Shown: positions 21,363 to 34,140 of the stretch, piece after piece | How the letters are laid out: each line of letters begins with the position of its first letter | Numbering within the stretch: position 1 is the first letter of the stretch | Assembly (NCBI GenBank): GCA_963971285.1 | Contig: OZ020265.1 | Coordinates: 2,554,001-2,618,000 of the forward strand | Direction: 5' to 3' | Length of the DNA: 64,000 nucleotides | Source of the DNA: Astropecten irregularis | Taxonomy: Eukaryota; Echinodermata; Asteroidea; Paxillosida; Astropectinidae | The notes under the pieces: generated by a model | Told to the model about the DNA's origin: nothing | The model's database searches: none | Seen by the model: only the letters and a program-made list of their open reading frames with translations | Made by a program: the position numbers and the translations under genes

Positions 21363-22622
21363 TTACTGTGCTCAAATGGTTTGAAAACTACATTTCCAAC
21401 AGAAAACAAGTGGTTAGATGCAATGGTGAAACGTCTAGTCCTAATGATATTTCTATTGGCGTACCCCAGGGAAGTGTTCTGGGACCAATCTTATTTTTAA
21501 TCTATATCAATGACATAACTCAAAGTGTTAATTCTGATTGTACATGTAATATATTTGCTGATGATGTTATTATTTACACTACTAGGAGTGATATGAATGA
21601 TGTTAATCATGTTTTGCAATGTAACATTGATAGCATTAGTGACTGGTACGAAAGTAATCGTCTTTCTATTAATCCTGATAAAACAAAAATTATGCTTTTA
21701 AAATCAAGTCGTGTGAATAATGATGACAAATTGAATATCTCACTTAAGAATATTCAACTTGAACAGGTTGACCGAGTAAGGTATTTGGGGGTTGAAGTTG
21801 ATGAAAATCTCACTTGGGAATCTCATGCTAGGAATGTTTTGAAATCGGTAGCCTATAAGATTCATTCCCTTGGTCGACTACGTCATGATGTTAACAAAAG
21901 TCTTCTTAATACCTTATACAAAACAACCATTCAGCCTTGTCTAGACTATGCCAGTTCTGTATGGGGTAACTGCTCAATGACCAATAGGAAGACCCTATAT
22001 AGACTGCAAAAAAGAGCTGCCAGGATCGTTGCTAATAACTTTGATTACATTCATTCTCATGGTGATGATATCATGAGAGAACTTTCTTGGCAGACCTTTG
22101 AACAAAGGAGGGATTATTTTTTTAGCTTGTAATATGTACAAATGTGTTCATGGTATAGCCCCTGACAGACTTTGTAACAATGTTGAGATGTATTTTGATA
22201 GGCATGGGTTTAATACAAGAAACGCCAATTCCCTTAATGTTGTAGTCCCCAAAGTTAATATGGAATGTGTTAAGCAATCTCTCAACTACTCAGGAGCAAT
22301 TGTATGGAATAATTTACCTGCCGAAGTCCAGAATGCGTCCTCTATTGATAGTTTTAAAAATATGTATAAAAAGCTTTACTTTTAATCGATGTACATTCTT
22401 TTAAATATGTGTTTGCCCTCTATTTTGGTCTTCTTTTGGGGTTCCACGTAGTTGTCGTTATTGTTGTTCTTTACATTTAATTGTCTCCTTTCTTTCATCC
22501 TTTTTATAGTTGTTAATTGATGTTTTTATTTTTCACAGGACCATGTTGTAAAACAGCCTTTGAGCTGATATTATGTATCCTGTTTAAAGATTTTGAAATA
22601 AATAAATAAATAAATAAATAAA
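21363..22622 (+). mobile_element. 5'-truncated CR1/L2/Jockey-group LINE
   Basis: The element starts inside the RT, has the carboxyl domain and a 3' UTR, and ends in an (AAATA/AAAT)n-type tail at about 22590-22622. Severe 5' truncation with a simple-repeat tail is typical of target-primed insertion. It sits in the right arm of the inverted-repeat pair and so is younger than that repeat. Confidence 0.85.
21368..22385 (+). pseudogene. LINE reverse transcriptase, carboxyl half, one frameshift
   Basis: Frame 2 (21368-22132) carries GVPQGSVLGPILFLIYIND, FADD at 21554-21565, LSINPDKTKIM, RYLGVEVDENLTW and LQKRAARIV. These are RT motifs 4 to 7 and the thumb region of CR1/L2/Jockey-type LINEs. A shift at the T run near 22117-22123 moves the frame, which continues as frame 3 (22098-22385) through WNNLPAEVQNASSIDSFK to a natural stop. 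The amino half of RT and the endonuclease are absent. Confidence 0.88.
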
Positions 22623-22812
22623 TGTCTCTCTAAAGTACCAGCTACCTTTAATGTCCACATTTTAAAAGAAGACAGAGAATGCTCTCAATATGAACACATG
22701 ACAATTTCAAGTTAATTGGTTTGGAGGATGTTTAGAAATAGGTATTTAAAGTTTGTGCACTACCCTATGGGAAAGTCTCCCTAAGGGCACCTCCTCGGTT
22801 TTATATTATACT

Positions 22813-24089
22813 GGAGGATGAAGAAAGAAAAACATTGATCATGAATGTTTGGGAACAAACTTGCTTGTATTATTGTAAAAATGCTCCGAATCCGCTGGCT
22901 CGTCTGAGTTTCCAGTTACTTTTAATAGCGCTGATTGTGAGTTGCAGTAAACTGAACTTGACGTAATCGGAGTGGCTCATGTGCATGGACAACACAAACT
23001 TGGAAGAGGTGCTCTCTGACAAACAGAACTTGAAGTAGGTTCAGAATGCAAGTTTCTTTTATCCAAAAAACTTCACCTCATGCAAAGCTTCTCATAGTCA
23101 AACAGGGAGCTGGTCAGGAAAGTCCTCCTGTTTGTTACTGCAGGTATTTCACTAAGTATTTCTCAATATGAAAACACTTCATATAGGCTTAGCATCGAAA
23201 CTGGTCTCATCACACTTTAGCTGTCTGCGCACAAAGTTCCAACTCAATTTCTCAATACATTTTAATTTGTATACGCTATTATAGCAATCTACTATATTAA
23301 CATATTTACTAAATCAAAGTAAAACATGCAGTAAAATTACACCACCCTACTCTAAATGTATGACTAATTCCAATAGACCAATAAGAATTAAACAAAATTA
23401 TGTAAACCAATTAATTATCTCGATGTCCTGTTAAAAGTTCTTCACCCTTATTCCGAAGAAATATTATTCCATGAATTAAGGACAAATTGTGGGTGTACTG
23501 ACCTTAGGCTTCATTCCAAGTAACTAACCAAGTTTTATCAATGGATCTACTGGCCTTGATGAACATCTGGTGTTTGACTCACTGACCACTACACATTTCT
23601 GAGAAATTAAAGGTGTTCATAAAATCCCGACATTGTTACATATACACGTTTCTTTAAACTGTTCTGTCCCGGCATGATTTCATGAAGCTTTGCGATCCAT
23701 CGTAACTCCAGAAACGTATGGATGCAAATGTATCGATCATAAGTCCTGCGATTCATAGGTGTCGATTTATTTTAATGATTTGGAGGGGGGAGGTGATTGG
23801 TGATTTTGTGTCCTATGTGAGGAGGCAAAGCGACCGGAGGAGATTGTGGGAGGGAGATAGCCCCTTCCCACACCAGGGACTTAAAAAAAGTCCCATTTTA
23901 GAGAATTTAAACAACGATATTCAGAAGAAATAAACATAGTATAAATTCACTGCAAAGACACACGAAAACAACAATTATTGTCTTTCTACATTCCAAGAAT
24001 GCTATGTTTTCATTATTTTGTTGGTACTTCAGATATTTTGTCGCTTTTAAAGGAAATTCAACCTCAAAATATTGTTTTGTTTTTTTTCA
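22813..24089. other. No recognised feature
   Basis: AT-rich sequence. One arm of a decayed GATTTCA-type MITE may lie at about 23672-23775. No gene was supported. Confidence 0.5.
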
Positions 24090-24255
24090 TTGGCAAGATG
24101 TTGGCGACCGACATTGGATCAACGTTGGGTGAATGTCGGCAGTCGTGAACTTTGGTTAGCCATACGACGGGCTGCCAACATTGGCACGATGTTGGCGACC
24201 GACATAGGATCAACGTTGGGTGAATGTCGGCAGTCGTGACTTTTTGGTTCGCCAT
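24090..24255. repeat. Two-copy tandem repeat, 91-bp period
   Basis: Two units start at 24090 and 24181, each containing gatgttggcgaccgacat and aacgttgggtgaatgtcggc. They differ at few positions. The second unit is slightly short. Confidence 0.9.
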
Positions 24256-25192
24256 CAAATAATTAGCCATTTTGCTTTCTTAGATGTATTTGAATTTGAA
24301 TGTGTTAGCTTGATATGTGGTATATTATAGTATACATAGGGCATGGCGATTCCTAAACTTATATTACTTTATCTTTCTTTGTGTCGTAGCCGTTAGGAAT
24401 TTTAAACCATTGCGCGCTTAATCTAATAAACTTGTACTAGTGTACATGCAAGTAATGTTGGGAATGTTGCGTGTTTTATCGATGCAAGTCAGCTTCTGTA
24501 TTTATTACCTTTGCCAAATTGATGTGTTGAAATTATAAATTAATACATGTAGTTGCAGCTTAAAAGTAATCGTATAATGAAAATGGGTCGTATGTATACA
24601 AATTGGTTTTTGCTTTTACTACCATTTTTCGAAGCATTTATTCTTGTTGATATGCATAAAAGCAAAGTGAATACTTGTACTGGAAAGCATTTGCTAAATC
24701 CTAAAAGTATTGACTTTTTACTTTTGGAGCTTAAGCTAGACCATTAGTATTTACTTGGTTTGGTATGAATAAAAATAAGTTAGTCCTTTAGATGTTGAGT
24801 ATTTACTCAGAGTCAGAGCTACCTTGAAAAATGAGAGGCACATAAAAATTGTAGCGTTCATGAATGTTATTCGTCAAGAAAAGGTGTATGCCCCTAGGAG
24901 AGAGAGTGCAGAATCCAAATACAAACAGCTGTACCGGTTTCAGGAAAGAAATATGGAATAGATTGCCAACCATTTCGGGGGACATTTCGGTGGCCGCACT
25001 GACTTGCTAAGCAAGACAGCAGGCTGGAGAGATCTTGGCATTCATCAGAGTATTGTATCCACCCAAGAGTGTTCTTGATCAAAATATTGACGACCAAGGC
25101 CGAACTCTGGATCAAGTTTCCTGTTATGGAAACATCCCACTGCACTTCACTTTTATTTTTGTTGTTAAGCTTTTAATTAAGTCTCTTATCAG

Positions 25193-25265
25193 TTAAGGGT
25201 AATGTCATACTTTGGTTTTTGTCAAAGAAATACATATTTATGGGAAAACATATCAAGGAATTTCA
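25193..25265. mobile_element. Left fragment of the TTAA MITE family
   Basis: It begins TTAAGGGTAATGTCATACTT and continues like the family for about 70 bp before homology stops. Confidence 0.55.
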
Positions 25266-25311
25266 GTCCCAGAACGATGACTACTTGTTTGATGTGGTTC
25301 CACCAGAATAG

Positions 25312-25378
25312 GGCTTTCATTGTATACGTACACTCCCCACAGACACTGTGGAGAGTGTACGTACACACAATGAAAGCC
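25312..25378. repeat. Long palindrome (hairpin)
   Basis: Arms of about 31 bp (from ggctttcattgt inward to cactccccacag) are near-perfect reverse complements around a short centre. Inner arms include GTACACTCCCC and GGAGAGTGTAC. No coding role is evident. Confidence 0.85.
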
Positions 25379-25379
25379 A

Positions 25380-26617
25380 CATTGTTAACAAATCATTGAG
25401 ATGTGCAGTCAATAAAGCATCTGCTACCACTGCACTTGCAGACACTGAACAGTAAAAGGAACATTTTATTCATACCAATCGAAGTATTTGCTTATTCTGA
25501 ATTATTTTACTTAGTAGTCAATGCTTTTGCTGTTTGCTTGAACTTTGAAGCGTTTGCTAGTTTTTATTCATACGGCCCATTGCCATGTAATGAGAGCACC
25601 AGTTACTATCACCCCGACGGTAATGACTAGTCAAGTGTACTGCTCACTTTAACAAAGCATTACGATCGACCGTTACCTCGGACTGGACGTGGATTACGGA
25701 AGGGTGCAAAATTTTCTCAGAAATTCCTCGCGATTTGATGAAAACAGTGAGTATTTAAGCATTCTTTGTATAGCAACGCTTTCTTTTACTTCTCTGTATT
25801 TATATTCATAGGTTTAAGCCTACCAACAGTTTGGTATGCCTAGTTTCGTCTACTGTCATGGCTGCACGTGCACGTGTATACATGGAATCGTACATGCTTG
25901 TTAATTGACTGTACATGCGGTGCAAAATTATGGTCTAATGGAAAGTTCTGTAAAGAGTACCCCTTTTTGGTTAATAAACGTTATGCATCCGATCTATTAT
26001 TTCTACTCCCTAGTGTAGGTCATGTAGCCCCATTTAAAACAGAGTGAATCTCGTCTTACAACTACGTGCATCCTTCCAAATTGTGCATTGGCTTCAACAC
26101 ATCTACCAGTTAAATCTGTCGCAGAGCGGGCACTTTGCAGCTAACACGAACGTTATAACTATGAGTCGTAACAGCTAAATTGTCGTACCAACAATTCTTC
26201 ACGGATTACATTTCGTGTCATTTGACATTCCGTCGGCGTGGCGCAAAGAACTCATAACAAATTGTATTTTTGTTTTGTTCATTTGTTCTAAGAAAATGCA
26301 CGTTGAAAACCGAAAATACTGTATTTTGTTATGTAGCAAGACGCATGTGACCATTCAGTCTTCGATCTTAGTCGAAATCAATTTAAATTTTTTAAAAGGT
26401 AATAAGCATCAAATTTGCAAGAAAGGAAGAAAATGCAAATGTATTCAATTGCCATGAAGTATTACAAGCTATTTATAGTACTAGTATCCTGGGAAACAAC
26501 CGCTGGGATAATCGTTTTCAAACTGTGAAAACTCATGTTGAGTTTATTCTTCGGAGAGAATGCTATTACTTAAAGGTTACACCAATGCAAAACTAATTTG
26601 AAGTTAAATGCATCTGT
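25380..26617. other. No recognised feature
   Basis: Only short open frames without domain features occur here. Nothing else was supported. Confidence 0.5.
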
Positions 26618-27965
26618 ATTGTTATAAAACTCAACATCTATCTTGTTTATGCAAACATATAAACAAATATAGAGGGGTATTTTAGACCCATGATTTAGCA
26701 CCTTACTTTTCACGACGAAAAACCTTGCTACTTCACCAGCAGAACGCCACGCAGTATATAAGTCGCAAACCTGCCGACTCCGCGTTTTTGTTCAAATCGA
26801 AGAGCAAAATCCTACATATAATATGCGCGAGCCAGCATGAGCTACTGTGGTGCGTGCGAGTTTGCGAGCCTACTTAAAGCACTTACATAAACGTTTACAT
26901 TATATTGCCATTAATTATGCGTTCAGCAATAATCTGGATGTCCTGTACCATGTCACATAATTTTTCTCTTGCAATTACACAATTTTTAAAATAACGGTAT
27001 AAACATGGCAATATTCTTAAGGAAGCATTTTATCCTAATAATGTATAGTTTTAAAGCATCACAGAACAAACGTTCCGGTTTCTTTTTCGAAATCGGTAAT
27101 ATTTACATGTTCATAAAAAAAACACGTATAGACCTTAATAAGCAGAAAGTGGCGCACGTGCTTCGTACAAGACTCTTTCATTTTATTTCTATCACTGCTA
27201 AATCAGGTATAGCAATTCTGTCTTTGAATGCCAACACATTTAAAGGGACATAATTATGTGAAAATAATAGTTTCAAATACGAACTTGGAAAAGCTTTCAG
27301 GCCGAAAATAAACCATTATTAATCGTAACACTAAATCCACACAAGGGAAAGGTACTGGATTAATTTTAAGTCATTGAACAAAGACCAAACATACATTGAC
27401 TGGTCAGATATCATGTATTGCTACTAAACAATGTCTTTGTGATCGTATTTCCAGTCGTAAAAGCTAAGTAACAAACTATGAACATTCAAATTTCACACAT
27501 CACAGGAAATGGAACATGGAAACGTTTTTGTCGAAAACAAAAAATACGAATGTATTATTGATACAAGGTATCTTTTCAGATTTTTTTCCGAATTTGTCAA
27601 CGTCAGTTTCGATTGTGATGGACTCTGAATATTAAATTTGTTCATAGTTGAGTTTAAAAAGGCAAAACAAAACCAGAAAGAAACATCTTCGGTTTTCAGG
27701 AAACATAAAATCATCGGACGAATTACTAATCGGATGTGTATGATTTTTTAATTTGTATTCTGCATCTCGGTTGAATAACATGTTTAATTTATTTGGTCTA
27801 ATTAGTAAATACGCCATTCTGTAATGAGAAATTTTATTTATTGAAAGCGTACCATGAGTCAGATAGAACGACGTAATGTATGGCAATAGTCATGCTTTCA
27901 AATACGTATGAATCGAGGAACAGAATATTAAGGAAAACAAAGGAGTGGTTTTCTTCTGTTTTGAA
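26618..27965. repeat. Dispersed block X, copy 1
   Basis: This matches 35815-36240 plus 38565-40520 (copy 2, interrupted) and 58450-59870 (copy 3). It includes agtatataagtcgc and cgcgtttttgttcaaatcg near its start. Relative to the other copies it lacks about 130 bp after 26938. It also lacks the tRNA-like insert that the others carry (here the site is near 27406). It is either a transposable element family or a segmental duplication. No coding region was recognised. Confidence 0.75.
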
Positions 27966-29484
27966 GATGTAGTGGTCCGGTCCCCGGCCAATCGCTCGGA
28001 GGCGGCGGCTCGTCCGCCACTGAAGAGGGATACGCGGAGGCAAAAGTTACTGCCATTGAAAAGGGAATGCCAGGCAGGCAGAAAAAGGAAGGGACCAGTG
28101 GACACGGTGCAGTTGATCTTCCGAGAAAGGCTTGATTAGCTGATTTATTTTACGCCATCAAATAATAGGGACAATTAATTTATGTGATTCCTACAGACGC
28201 CATCATGATCATACACGTCTTTCCTCGACCATGTCCCGAGCTGCAGTCCCCGCCAAAGCGTGGGAAGATTGCCAAAAACACAAGTCTGACCCGCCAAAAT
28301 GTATAAAAGTGTCAGCCACTTCCGGCCGAAAGCGTGTGTCACCCAGAGCAACACTAAGTGCACACAACACACCATGCACCATACATGCACATGCAATTAT
28401 CACATGTCCCGGAAGGTTAAAGGTCAAATAATATAATTGAGATAATACACGAAATGGGAAAACCCCAGATCCCTACAGGTTCCCTTCTTTAAGACCACGC
28501 GACCCGAGTGGTCATAAAAATAAACCAAAATACATGATCACATGAATAAATGCGGGTCTTCAAAGTTATGTTACAAATCAAAATCAAACTTCTGAGTCTG
28601 AATAACCTTCTGTACAAATTTGAGGTCACAACCACAAAGCGTAATTTAAACCAATGTAATGAGCTTATTTGCTAATTAGCAATCAAGTGCATGTAGTGTC
28701 AGACAATAAGATTCATCATTAAATCACATTAAACTTCCATCGACAAAATGAAATAAGCTGAGCTAAATTCCTTTAGCTTTGAACACTTGGAAATGTTTCT
28801 TAACACAACTTTTACACATAAATGTTGCAATAGCAAGAAACCTAAAAGATTACCAGAGGAACACCAGATTCACATGATGTATAATAATTAAAAGGGTGCA
28901 CAACTGCTACACCGACTGGCAATAATCAGATCAGAGTGGGTCGGAATTCAGACACGGTTGAGAGGAGGATTATCCATGTCCTGAAACATAGCACAAGGCA
29001 TCATGAGTCAGGCAACCTCACCATATCCAGATCCTACTTAAACTACTCCAGTACTAAAAAATACAGAGAGCCACAGACAACACACAATTTACAATTGTAA
29101 GTGCAAAATAAGCTAGATTAGCTAATCATATGGCGATCCCATAATCAGTCACCAAAATAGAGCGGTTAACAAACAAAGCGTTCCGCTTGAATCCCCGAGT
29201 AAAAACCAGTCTAAGGAAACAATATCAGTGCTGTTAAATCGGATAAGATTTATCCATATCAGTCACATTACACATTTCCCCGGATCCTTCTCAATGATTG
29301 AGCAATGTTGGAATAAATTAAAAGAGCTGACAAACCGTAAGGAGCATCACCCTTCATTAAAAGTACAGGGTAAGATGCAATGCAAATTGCAACATCAGAA
29401 ACTGTTTTTAAAAACGGATTGTACATGCATTTCCCCAAAAAGTACAAATTAGTATCACGGTAAACTGTCAAGTGACTAAATCAG
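27966..29484. other. No recognised feature
   Basis: A GC-richer stretch at 27970-28135 holds a short open frame (27945-28139) without domain features. The rest is anonymous. Confidence 0.45.
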
Positions 29485-29722
29485 GCAAAAGTCTCACGTA
29501 CGGGGTCATAACGATATGCCCACCGATAGCGAGAACAAAAACAAAAGTCTCACGTACAGGGTCACGCCCACTGATGGTGAGAAGACAAAAGTCTCACTTA
29601 CAGGGTCACGCCCACTGATGGTGAGAAGACAAAAGTCTCACTTACAGGGTCACGCCCACTGATGGTGAGAAGACAAAAGTCTCACTTACAGGGTCACGCC
29701 CACTGAAGGTAAGAACACAAAA
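29485..29722. repeat. 44-bp minisatellite, about five copies
   Basis: The unit contains caaaagtctcac and agggtcacgcccactgatgg. Inner copies are nearly identical and the outer ones are diverged, which fits recent expansion. Copy number is likely to vary between individuals. Confidence 0.93.
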
Positions 29723-30696
29723 TGCCGACAAGCACCCAACAGCCACCCTTAGAGCCAAACAACAAGCCTTCACAAACGTACATGGGCATACAAATTGGGA
29801 ATGCATTGTAAGACCAGTTTCCACAAGTAACCATAGTGATCAATCGACTTTCAACAATTACACTGTGTCTCAATTTATGAGAAACACCAGTAACATCTAG
29901 TTACGAATAACTATCCTTATTGATTTACTAAATCAATAATAACAACTTAGTATTTTGCTTGTTATACAGTCAAAATCCCACACAAAATTGTGATATACTA
30001 TCTTAATCACAACAATTAGACTGTAATAAATATCTAGTAACTCCAGACAGAAAATAACTTCTGGGGTTATAGTATTTGGAAGTACTGAACCAAAATCACT
30101 GGGTAAGAACTTCCCTACTTTTTTCCCAGATAAAGAGTCTTTAACACAACTCCATGAACAATTTTGCTTAAATAATGTGACAAGATGGATCATGTTACAC
30201 TGAGCAGAATACTTAGTGGACAAAATTAGTTAATATTTGGCTCTATGTCAAACTCAAATGAGTATACAATGATGAAACTGGCAAGCTATTAATCAATTTA
30301 GCAGAAAAAGGATCAATCAATCACATAAAAAACAATGCATCCCAAGAAATGGCTTAATAATGGCAAGTGTCATACAAGGTGTCTCACAACTGAGAACTAA
30401 AGAGTCAGGTATACACAACCGACTACAAAAAATATCCTTGTACAGACATAGCAATGATATTACAATCATTCTCAATAAGCTTAACAGCCATACACACATG
30501 TGGGAGCAACACCCGTTTCACAAAGTACTTAGGGTGAAAGGCATTGGAATATGGAGCAGTAAACAAATAATTTCTTTATACACAGTCTTACCACAGACTA
30601 TAGACAAAAGCCAGGCATTACACATGTCTCACAATGGGACTCATATACCCAATACTAAAAGACAGAAAATTCAGCTGGTCACTACCAAGTACCAAC
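29723..30696. other. No recognised feature
   Basis: AT-rich. The 134-aa plus-strand frame at 30360-30764 has no recognised domain and ends inside the adjacent inverted-repeat element. Confidence 0.45.
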
Positions 30697-31513
30697 TGGG
30701 CAGTTCCGTAGTTGCGGACGTGGATTTCAGAGAATTTGGGAACCCAGAACTTCAAATTTATTGAGGCTTTTGGATTTTGAGCAGTTGCATTTTAAATATC
30801 TCCGATAGAAGTATAAAATCTGAACATTTTATTCCAATCCCATTCTCGGTTTGCGCAGCACATCACAAAAAATACCCCCGTTGCGAACGTATTCACAGAA
30901 AGTGTGCATTTCATGTGCTTGCGTTTTCATCACAATTGCTCTGAAGTGTACAGACCTTTGATCGAAACTGATAGAGTTGTGTTTGGAAGAGGAACCAAAC
31001 TAAAGAAAACCAGCAGAGAAATTAACCTCAACCTTTACCTTCAGGCTAGAATTCTCAATGTTCATTGTTGCGGATGTACGTTGCGGATGTGCACTGTGAA
31101 AATATTCAATTTGTACGTCCGCAACGATAAAATGACATCATTTCGGAATACTGAATAGGGGGTGGAAAGTAAAAACATATCAAACAGAGACACTCGGTTA
31201 CCACCTTTCAAAAAATGTTAACTTTATTTGTTTGAAATAAAAAGAAGACTCTGAGCAAGGTCATTGAACTTGGAATTTTTGGGAGTGTACATCCGCAACA
31301 GAAATCTTAAATGGACTTTTTGCTCAAAAAATTGTTTTTTTGACTCATTTTGAGTCATTTAAGCCTCAAAAATGAGAAAACATGAATGTTTGATAAAAAC
31401 GCATATAATTATAAGAAACTAGATGCTTTGACCTTCAATATGATTTATAATTGAGGTATTTTAACGATTTTTGAATTTTGACCATTTGGTTGACATAATT
31501 ACGGAACTGCCCA
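30697..31513. mobile_element. Non-autonomous TIR element, ~817 bp
   Basis: The ends are TGGGCAGTTCCGTA and its reverse complement. Internally the motif GTTGCGGA(C/T)GT recurs in both orientations near 30711, 31060, 31076, 31118 and 31288. No transposase frame is present and the target duplication is unclear. Confidence 0.6.
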
Positions 31514-32339
31514 ACTATAAAAAAAAATATGCCGGCAACAATCTTAAAGAACCTGTCACAAGAAGTACATAGGGCTCATAAACACAGAAATGCAAAATAC
31601 ATTCTCCAATTCCATAAAACCAGTGATTGATACAAAAATGCCATAAAGTTTTTGTCAGTGCACTTCAATAAAATTATACAAATTGCCACAAGCATCTACC
31701 TTACATGAATCCAGATTTCAAAATGCAAAAAAGTTACATAAACTGTTTAAAATACATATAATTATGCACAAAGGAGTTGTGTGATTTATACAACCAATGA
31801 ACAGAGTGAAACAACTTCACCTTTAAACAAACAGTATAACCCTACAACAATGATGAGTGGCTAGTCAAACTATGTTCAGCAACACCTGTGTGAAGCTGAC
31901 AAACCTCTCGCACTTTTATACACTTACATAAATGTAGGATATAGGGTGTAAACTCCAAAGAAATAACAAGGTTAACTTTTGAACCTGTTATACCATTTTG
32001 CTCATCATCTGCAGAATGTGCCAGAAAATACATTTATGTAATGGCATTTGGCCACAGTCCCCACAACCTTCGGTAAACAACATGGGACCAAGAACATGTC
32101 ACAACTTTCTCCACTGACTGCCAAGCCATACAGAACTGAACAAACCCTAGTGGCACACGGGGGTTCCCTACTTGTTCCATTCCTTTGCCCTTTGGCAAAG
32201 TATGAGAGTGGCATTTTGAATTTCTAGTCTTACTGAGACAGTCAAATCTCAACTCCCTGAGGTGTACAGCCCCGGCTGTATTAAGATGACAAGAACAAGC
32301 CAGTAAAGATACGCGTAATTGACTAAGAGGATCGAGAAG
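31514..32339. other. No recognised feature
   Basis: No gene or repeat was recognised by eye. Confidence 0.45.
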
Positions 32340-34140
32340 TGATTTTTGGGTCGCGATTTGCAGCGTGTAGAGGCATAACATGGGGCTGTAGAGAACAGAT
32401 TATGAATAACAGGTTGATTAAGGGTGTATAGATAGAAGATAAAATAATATGGAGAAACAGTTAAACAATAAAGCAGGGGGGGGGGTAAAATATAATGAAG
32501 ATTAAAGATAACGAGAGAACAAAATAATTTGGTAGTCATTTCATTCCTGGATGTTGAGGCTACGAGGTTGAATGGTCCGTTGAAGTGATTCAATGCTCTG
32601 CAAGATCATAATTATAAGAAATAGTGTGGTTTGGGAGTTTGAAGTGGAGACACAACGGGGTGTCAAGCTTCTGAGTTTTGAGAGTGGATCTGTCCTGTTA
32701 CCATCGTTTCTTAAGGGTATTTGTCTCCCTTCAAACTGAATATTGCATATCGTGCAAAATTATTTAGATATATTATATGCCATTTAAATGTAGTGCAAGT
32801 AATAGTCCCTCTGGTACTGTGGGTGGAGCTATTGCTTGAGAAGAAACAGACTCAAGGATGTGGTCATGGTTGCAGGCGCGGTTCTAGAGTCAACATTGTT
32901 TTTTTTGGGGGGGAGGGACTAGAAGAGCCATTTTTTTTTTTTTTTTTTGGGGGGGGGGGGCCTAGAAGACCAAATATTTTGGGTTCTTCTAACACTCGCT
33001 TCTGCTATGTCTTATAAGGGGTCAAAAACATGCACATTATAGCCCACACAACGCGTTTTTTTAATGTAATTTCCGCTTTTAAGCGCCAATAACTGGATGG
33101 GGGCCAAGCTGGATGGGGGAAGAAACATTATTAGCGGGCCGGTAGGGACTCTAGTCCTGACAACCAAGCTTGCGGGGACGTCTGTATGCCACGATGGGGT
33201 TTCTTGGTTGCCTTGAGGAGACGGTCCGAGGTGTGGAGAACTTATTGGCTACAGGTGATTTTGTTCAAGCGAAAGGATGGAAGGGAGGGAAAGAAGTCTT
33301 GAGAGCAACGAGACTACTTCCATCTCTCTCCCCCTTTTGAGCGTCACAAGACCTTTATTTCGAACGCCATTTCTCCTTTTTCTTGGAAGTTGTGTTCTGC
33401 TTTATTATTTTAGTTCATCCGGGGTGAAAAAGTAATGGAAATGCTTGGGGTGTGTAGCTTTTTGCAATATATCAGAGATTTTACATACATTTTACATAAA
33501 CCATACAGCAGTACACGAAACGCTGTAGGGCCTACGGGGAGCGCGGTACGGACAGCAAATACATTCAAAACTCATCGCACCAATAAAATGGACCAATGTT
33601 CCTCACCATATGCGCATGCCAGGTTTGACGTATCAGGCCCTTTTTGGTCAACCACATTTAGTTTAACCGCTCAGTGCACATGCAGTCTCATTAATACCGG
33701 ATTTACCTTGCCTATGTAACTTTATCTTGCTATCCATCATGACTAATTGCCAAACGGGAACAAAGCAACGACTAATTTTACCTTTTTAATAAAACATGAC
33801 CAGGGATTATTTTTCCCTCAGGAGTCACATACGGTGTCGCCAGAGCGCTCACAACGGAGACTGAGATTGAATCTATATGTTTGTACAGGTGAATTAAAGC
33901 TATTAAACACCATAAGTGTGTATGAATCAATCGCCTTCTGGTAGGACTGATGAAGAACATCAAGACACGAACACTGAAACCAAGTTATAAAAAAGAAGAA
34001 GAGGTATTTCTTGTCAATTCGCAAGTATATTCTAAAAGGTATATCAAATAGGAATATTAGCAACAAGATATTATTGAATTAATTATGTGAAAAAAAGCAG
34101 GGGCACAAACTTAAAAAGCAAAGGTTTGTGTCATGTGACA
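32340..34140. repeat. Dispersed block Y, copy 1
   Basis: This matches 60172-62385 (copy 2, with insertions) and, from about 33577, the window end at 63626-64000 (copy 3). It starts tttttgggtcgcgatttgca and includes G/T homopolymer tracts at 32900-32960. It ends after a stretch with gtaggactgatgaag...gaaacc. No coding region was recognised. Confidence 0.8.

Larger units (their letters stand above)
21262..22812. repeat. Inverted-repeat pair, right arm, split by a LINE
   Basis: The segments 21262-21345 and 22621-22812 match the left arm (13930-14250) in reverse orientation. The intervening 1.25 kb is a LINE tail that inserted into the arm. Confidence 0.65.

Noticed and set aside
29485-29722. 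CRISPR-like array
   Set aside because: Repeats are contiguous 44-bp units without unique spacers, and the genome is eukaryotic. This is a minisatellite.
33930-33990. Hammerhead-ribozyme-like core: ctgatga followed by gaaac within ~30 nt in block Y (also near 62165)
   Set aside because: The bases between the two conserved boxes do not form a stem II, and flanking stems I and III are not evident. The boxes alone are too short to claim a ribozyme.
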